From contig NZ_JACCBY010000002.1 in the NCBI RefSeq assembly GCF_013409985.1, forward strand, positions 496,001 through 560,000: DNA of 64,000 nucleotides, given 5' to 3'. Under the pieces are notes generated by a model. The model saw nothing but the letters and a program-made list of their open reading frames with translations, was not told where the DNA came from and made no database searches. The DNA comes from Sphingomonas melonis (lineage in GTDB: Bacteria > Pseudomonadota > Alphaproteobacteria > Sphingomonadales > Sphingomonadaceae). The translations under genes were made by a program, and so were the position numbers. Of this stretch, positions 59,633 to 64,000 are shown piece by piece. The stretch's first letter is position 1. Every line of letters starts with the position of its first letter.

Positions 59633-61401
59633 CGCGGATCATTCCCCCAGGGCTGCTGCTCGGCGACGAGCGATCGCGCCGCGCGGATATCGCCCGCCTC
59701 GATCTGGATGCGCAGCCGTTCCTTGTCGCGCGCGCGATAGGTCTCCTCGGCGCGGTCGATCTCGGCACCGGCGATACCGAGGTCGCGCATCGCGACTCGC
59801 GCCATCTTCACCGCCGATTCGAGCACCTCGCGCACGACGAACACGCCCGAGGCCTTCTTGAGCTTGACCAGCGCCCGCCGGTCGAACGCGCGCACGTAGA
59901 TGGCTGCGTTGGGAAAGGCCTCGTGCACGCCCTCCAGCGTATCCGGCTGGATCTGATCGCCGTCGATGCAGAACAGGATCAGCTCCGCCTCCGCCGCGCC
60001 CGCCTGCCGCAGCAGGTCGAGCCGCGTGCCGTCGCCGTAGTAGACCTTGGCGCCGAACTCGCCGGCGATATCGATCATCTCGATGTCGTGGTCGATCAGC
60101 GTCACCGGGATCTTCTGCGCGAGCAGCATCTGCCCGACGGTCTGCCCGAAGCGCCCATAGCCGACGATGATCGCATTGGCGCCATCCGCCTTGGGCCCGT
60201 CGCGCGACTGATCCTTCGCCACCGGCTCCTCGCGGAAGCGGCGGGTCGCGCCCATCAGAAACGGCGTCGTCGCCATCGATACGGTGATGATCGCGCCGAA
60301 CAGGCTCGCCGCCTCCGGCGCGACGAGCAGCCCCTGCTGCGCCTGCGCGAACAGCACGAAGCCGAACTCGCCGCCCTGGCTGAGCAGCACGCCGAGCGCC
60401 AGTGCGCTGCGCCACGTCATCTTGAAGGCAAGGCCGATGCCCATGATCACCGCGGTCTTGGTCGCGATCAGCGCCAGCGCCATGCTGGCGACGAACAGCG
60501 GCCGCTCGGCGATCGCATGCAGGTCGAGCATCATGCCGACCGCGAGGAAGAACAGGCCGAGCAGGATCGAGCGGAACGGCTCGACATCCGCCTCCAGCTC
60601 GTGCCGATACGGGCTGTCCGCCAGCATCACGCCGGCGATGAACGCGCCGAGCGCGGTCGACAGGCCGAGCGATTCCATCACCGCGGCGCTGGCGATGACG
60701 GTGAACAGCGCGGCGAACACGAACATCTCGCGCTCGCCGAGATTGCCGATCAGCCGGAACAGCGGCCGCAGCAGGAAACGCCCGGCCAGCACCAGCCCGA
60801 CCACCGCGCCGACCGTGTAGAGCGCGAGCAGCCAGCCGGGCGGCCCACCGGCATCGGCGGGGTTGCGGCTCATCGCCGCGACGATCGTGATCAGCGGCAC
60901 GATCGAGAGATCCTGGAACAGCAGGATCGAAAAGGCGCGTTCGCCGAACGGCGTGCGCAGGCGCCCCGACGATTGCAGCAGGGGCAGCACCTGCGCGGTC
61001 GACGACAGCGCCAGCGGCAACCCGAGCGCGAGCGCGGCAGTCGGCGAGAAATGCGCAAAGCCCCATACGACCGCGGTGATCGCCAATCCGCACGCCACCA
61101 CCTGAATCAGGCCGAGCCCGAAAATCTCGTGCTTCATCCGCCACAAGCGCGTCGGGTTCAGCTCCAGCCCGACGATGAACAGCAGCAGGGTGATGCCGAG
61201 TTCGGCGACCCCGATCTTCGACTCGGCGTCGCCGACCAGGCCGAGCAGATGCGGCCCGACCACCGCGCCGGCGATCAGGAAGCCCAGCGTCGCACCCAGG
61301 CCGAGCCGCCGGAACAGCAGCACGAAGCCGAGGGCGAAGCCGAGCAGGATGACTCCGTCGCGCAGCATCGACGCGCCGCCCGCCGCCTCATGCATGGGCA
61401 T
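59629..61401 (-). CDS. KefC-type monovalent cation:proton antiporter (CPA2) with TrkA-N domain
   Basis: A 590-residue inner-membrane antiporter, probably for potassium efflux. About twelve helices form the exchanger ('LGATLGFLIAGAVVGPHLLG', 'ALPLALSSTAQVLPLLQ'-like 'GLPLALSSTAQVLPLL', 'FQDLSIVPLI'). A cytosolic TrkA-N/RCK domain follows with 'IIVGYGRFGQTVGQMLL' near residue 412 and 'VYYGDGTRLDLLRQAGA'. KefC homologues are gated by glutathione adducts. No KefF/KefG partner is adjacent. The start at 61401 overlaps the scaffold gene by 14 nt; ATGs at 61395 and 61368 are alternatives. Confidence 0.9.
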   Translation of the reverse strand: MPMHEAAGGASMLRDGVILLGFALGFVLLFRRLGLGATLGFLIAGAVVGPHLLGLVGDAESKIGVAELGITLLLFIVGLELNPTRLWRMKHEIFGLGLIQVVACGLAITAVVWGFAHFSPTAALALGLPLALSSTAQVLPLLQSSGRLRTPFGERAFSILLFQDLSIVPLITIVAAMSRNPADAGGPPGWLLALYTVGAVVGLVLAGRFLLRPLFRLIGNLGEREMFVFAALFTVIASAAVMESLGLSTALGAFIAGVMLADSPYRHELEADVEPFRSILLGLFFLAVGMMLDLHAIAERPLFVASMALALIATKTAVIMGIGLAFKMTWRSALALGVLLSQGGEFGFVLFAQAQQGLLVAPEAASLFGAIITVSMATTPFLMGATRRFREEPVAKDQSRDGPKADGANAIIVGYGRFGQTVGQMLLAQKIPVTLIDHDIEMIDIAGEFGAKVYYGDGTRLDLLRQAGAAEAELILFCIDGDQIQPDTLEGVHEAFPNAAIYVRAFDRRALVKLKKASGVFVVREVLESAVKMARVAMRDLGIAGAEIDRAEETYRARDKERLRIQIEAGDIRAARSLVAEQQPWGNDPR

Positions 61402-61825
61402 GCGCCTCGCGCGCCGCGAATGCCGCCTCGGCGGCCGCCTCGAACGCCAGCCGGATGGACGGATGCCGCGCGGTATAATCGAGCGCCGGCGTGAACACCT
61501 CCAGCCCCGGCCAGTCGGGCATGTCGCCCGTGCGTGCGAGCCATGCGGTCAGCGCGTCGCGCGCCGCCGCCAGGTCTTCGGGCGTCTTGCCCAGGATCTC
61601 GCGTGCGAGCAGCGACGACGACGCCTGCCCCAGTGCGCAGGCGCGCACCAGCATGCCGACCTCGCTGACCCGTCCGTCGTCACCGATGCCGACGTCCACC
61701 GTCACCCGGCTGCCGCAGATCGGCGAGCGTTTCTCCGCCGTCGCCTGAGCATGATCGAGCCGTGCATGATGCGGGATCGACGCGGCCAGCCGCAGGATGT
61801 CGGCATTGTAGAGAGGCGCATTCAT
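61388..61825 (-). CDS. NifU/IscU-N-like iron-sulfur cluster scaffold protein
   Basis: A 145-residue protein of the IscU/NifU N-terminal type. Two cluster-binding cysteines are visible, in 'RSPICGSRVTVDV' (near residue 37) and 'VRACALGQASSSLLA' (near residue 63). The third conserved cysteine of true IscU is not seen, so it may act as a carrier or belong to the short variant common in sphingomonads. It lies between cvpA (ATGA overlap) and the antiporter, away from any isc/suf operon. Function inferred. Confidence 0.8.
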   Translation of the reverse strand: MNAPLYNADILRLAASIPHHARLDHAQATAEKRSPICGSRVTVDVGIGDDGRVSEVGMLVRACALGQASSSLLAREILGKTPEDLAAARDALTAWLARTGDMPDWPGLEVFTPALDYTARHPSIRLAFEAAAEAAFAAREAHAHA

Positions 61826-62394
61826 CGTGGGCTGCTCGCATTATCGGAGGCGGTCTCGGGTCGGAGACTCTGGCGCGAGCCGAACACCGGTAGGCCGCGG
61901 CGCCGGCGATCGACGAAATCCGCGATCCCTGCGCTGGTCGCGTTGAGCAGGTTGTAGCAGCGCGAATGCGTCATCCATTCGGGCCGCTGCGCCGGGCCGC
62001 CGCGCGCGGTATCGACCAGCAGCGCCGCGACGAGAAAGCCGAGGCTGGCGATGATCAGCCCCTTGAGCGCGCCGAAGCCGAAGCCGAGTGCACGATCGAT
62101 CGGCCCCAGGATCGACTGGCGCGTCCGCTTGCCGATCGCGTTGGCGACGAGCTTGCCGCCGATATAGGTGCCGCCGGCGATCACCACGAAGGCCGCCACC
62201 GCCGCGCCCGATGCGGTGCCGATCGTGCCGGCGAGCTTCGCGGCGAGCGTGACGTGGAACAGCTTGAGCATCGCGACGATCGCCACCCAGGCGAACAGCG
62301 ACAGCACCTCGGTGACGAAGCCGCGCTTGAGGCCGAGCAGCGCCGCGCCCAGCACGGTGATGAGTACGATGATGTCGAGAGCGGTCAGCGCCAT
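61822..62394 (-). CDS. cvpA: CvpA-family inner-membrane protein
   Basis: A 190-residue membrane protein with four helices and the CvpA opening 'LTALDIIVLITVLGAALLGLKRGFVTEVLSLFAW'. 'LGFGFGALKGLI' marks the later signature. E. coli CvpA is linked to colicin V export and envelope resistance to bile salts. The C-terminal 50 residues are polar and low in conservation. It lies downstream of radA, with a hairpin repeat in the 163-bp gap. Confidence 0.9.
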   Translation of the reverse strand: MALTALDIIVLITVLGAALLGLKRGFVTEVLSLFAWVAIVAMLKLFHVTLAAKLAGTIGTASGAAVAAFVVIAGGTYIGGKLVANAIGKRTRQSILGPIDRALGFGFGALKGLIIASLGFLVAALLVDTARGGPAQRPEWMTHSRCYNLLNATSAGIADFVDRRRRGLPVFGSRQSLRPETASDNASSPR

Positions 62395-62487
62395 GTCAGA
62401 GGGAATAGGGGCGCACAGGCGGTGACGCTAGTCCCTGGTGGCCGAGGACTGCCCTTCCCCCCCTGCCGTCAGTCCACCCCCAACCGC

Positions 62488-62513
62488 GTCATCCCGGATT
62501 TCGTCGGGATGAC
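62488..62513. repeat. short REP-like hairpin between radA and cvpA
   Basis: GTCATCCCG (62488-62496) and its exact complement (62505-62513) with an 8-nt loop. It is related in wording to the GTCACCCCGG arms of the repeats near 1.3 and 8.7 kb, though shorter and without CTAG ends. It may stop or weaken read-through from radA. Confidence 0.5.
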
Positions 62514-62557
62514 GACAAGAAAAGATCAGGACGAAGCGACCGGGCGACGAGCCCCCG

Positions 62558-63928
62558 TCACCGCCCCAGCATATGATCCACGAACTCGCCGAGCGTCCGG
62601 AAGCCGGTCATCCGGAGCGCGCTGTCCTCCTTCGCCACGGCGGCGGGCACCAGCGCGCGTTCGAAGCCGAGCTTGCCGGCCTCCTTCAGCCGTAGCGCGC
62701 CATGCGCGACCGGCCGGATCTCGCCCGACAGCGCGACCTCGCCGAACGCCACCGCGTCGATCGGCACCGGCCGTTCCGACAGCGCCGAGACCAGCGCTGC
62801 CGCCACCGCCATGTCCGCCGCCGGGTCCTGCACCCGATACCCGCCGGCGATGTTGAGATAGACTTCGGCGTTGGAGAAGCTCAGCCCGCAGCGCGCCTCG
62901 AGCACCGCGAGGATCATCGCCAGCCGTCCGCTGTCCCAGCCGACCACCGCCCGTCGCGGCGTCGCCCCGCTCGCCAGGCGCACGACGAGCGCCTGGATCT
63001 CGACCAGCACCGGCCGCGTCCCCTCCAGCGCCGGGAACACCGTCGTCCCCGTCACGCTCTCGTCGCGCTGGGTCAGGAACAGCGCCGACGGGTTCGACAC
63101 CTCCGCGAGCCCCTCGCTCTGCATCGCGAAGACGCCGATCTCGTCGGTGCCGCCGAAGCGGTTCTTGATCGCGCGCAGGATGCGATATTGATGGCTGCGC
63201 TCGCCCTCGAACGCCAGCACCGTGTCGACCATATGTTCGAGCACGCGCGGGCCAGCGATCGATCCGTCCTTGGTGACGTGCCCGACCAGCACCAGCGCGG
63301 TGCCGCGCTCCTTGGCGAAGCGGATCAGCTCCTGGCTCGACGCGCGGACCTGGCTGACCGTGCCGGGCGCGCCCTCGATCAGGTCGGAATGCATCGTCTG
63401 GATCGAATCGATCACGAGCAGCGCCGGCGGCGGCCCCATCGACAGCGTCGTCAGGATGTCGCGCGTCGAGGTCGCCGCCGCCAGTTGCACCGGGGCATGG
63501 CCGATCCCCAGCCGCCGGGCGCGCAGCCGCACCTGATCGGTCGCCTCCTCGCCCGAGACATAGGCGACGCTCCTGCCGGCCAGCGCCAGCTTGGCGGCGG
63601 CCTGCAACAGCAAGGTCGACTTGCCGATGCCGGGATCGCCGCCGATCAGCGTCGCCGACCCCTCGACGAAGCCGCCGCCGAGCGCCCGGTCGAGCTCGGC
63701 AATGCCCGTCGCCATCCGTTCCGGCAGCACGATATCGGCATCCAGCCCGACGAGCTGGAACGATCGCCCGCCGGTGCGCAGGTCATGCTTCGCCTGGAAC
63801 GGGGTGACGGCCGCCGCCGCCTCCTCGACCAGCGTGTTCCATTCGGCGCAATCGCCACATTGCCCCGCCCAGCGATGCGACACCGATCCGCACGCCTGGC
63901 ACACATATCGTTTCTGCGGTTTCGCCAT
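62558..63928 (-). CDS. radA: DNA repair protein RadA (Sms)
   Basis: A 456-residue RecA-related ATPase that helps process recombination intermediates. The N-terminal zinc finger 'CQACGSVSHRWAGQCGDC' (residues 10-27) comes first. Walker A is 'GGDPGIGKSTLLLQ' near residue 98, and the RadA-specific 'IKNRFGGTDEIGVF' near residue 250 is intact. A Lon-like C-terminal domain (about 290-456) completes the protein. Length is normal. Its upstream region lies mostly outside the window; 63929-64000 shows nothing recognisable. Confidence 0.97.
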   Translation of the reverse strand: MAKPQKRYVCQACGSVSHRWAGQCGDCAEWNTLVEEAAAAVTPFQAKHDLRTGGRSFQLVGLDADIVLPERMATGIAELDRALGGGFVEGSATLIGGDPGIGKSTLLLQAAAKLALAGRSVAYVSGEEATDQVRLRARRLGIGHAPVQLAAATSTRDILTTLSMGPPPALLVIDSIQTMHSDLIEGAPGTVSQVRASSQELIRFAKERGTALVLVGHVTKDGSIAGPRVLEHMVDTVLAFEGERSHQYRILRAIKNRFGGTDEIGVFAMQSEGLAEVSNPSALFLTQRDESVTGTTVFPALEGTRPVLVEIQALVVRLASGATPRRAVVGWDSGRLAMILAVLEARCGLSFSNAEVYLNIAGGYRVQDPAADMAVAAALVSALSERPVPIDAVAFGEVALSGEIRPVAHGALRLKEAGKLGFERALVPAAVAKEDSALRMTGFRTLGEFVDHMLGR

Positions 63929-64000
63929 GTCACCTGATGTAGCGGCACGAGAACGGGAAGGGAACAGATTTCCGGCAAAGGCGGCTGCCAGCCGTCCTGC

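Overview
The window is chromosomal DNA from a high-GC alphaproteobacterium, most likely Sphingomonas or a close relative. This is inferred from the gene families present, not from a search: many TonB-dependent receptors, a MucR regulator, a periplasmic GFOR-like oxidoreductase, a compact chemosensory operon, a cvpA/radA pair, and dense high-GC coding with ATGA/GTGA overlaps. I see no tRNA, rRNA, CRISPR or prophage genes.

Layout. 0-22.5 kb is an envelope and uptake region. It holds four TonB-dependent receptors, one of them inside a complete fecI-fecR-receptor-tonB surface-signalling operon read on the minus strand. Around these lie an alginate-export-type porin, an alcohol dehydrogenase with a LysR regulator, a LysE exporter, a YghU-type glutathione enzyme, and a receptor/YdcF/LLM-oxidoreductase group. 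Two related MITE-like elements of 268 and 320 bp sit between convergent genes here. Their CTAG ends supply the stop codons of neighbouring genes. 22.5-29.9 kb carries nhaA, a MucR homologue without the expected zinc cysteine, and two divergent two-domain sugar genes: a glycosyltransferase fused to UDP-galactopyranose mutase, and a GH1 glycosidase-like domain fused to an RmlD-like reductase. 29.9-37.2 kb has copA/copB, a large beta-propeller GGDEF sensor, and an SMP-30 lactonase.

37.2-38.6 kb is a degraded segment holding two joined transposase remnants (IS701-like and IS5-like) that abut glpD. 38.6-43.6 kb carries the divergent glpD/glpK pair and an exported GFOR-like oxidoreductase/cupin operon.

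43.9-55.0 kb is one chemosensory operon in the order STAS, cheY, cheA, cheW, mcp, mcp, cheW, cheR, cheB, then a large soluble coiled-coil protein that looks like a degenerate receptor with a shortened signalling tip. The two MCP genes share about 675 bp of near-identical signalling domain. No flagellar gene is present.

55.1-64 kb is mixed: a histidine acid phosphatase, a divergent HxlR regulator/reductase pair, a metallophosphoesterase, several small proteins (one of 53 aa), TspO, and a minus-strand run radA, cvpA, NifU-like scaffold, KefC-like antiporter and DUF423 protein.

Several genes probably act together. FecI/FecR/receptor/TonB would form a closed iron or heme sensing and uptake circuit, with Fur-like palindromes at two of its promoters. 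CopA/CopB give copper tolerance. The che genes would form one array reading two transmembrane receptors. MucR lies next to the sugar genes and is a plausible regulator of them.
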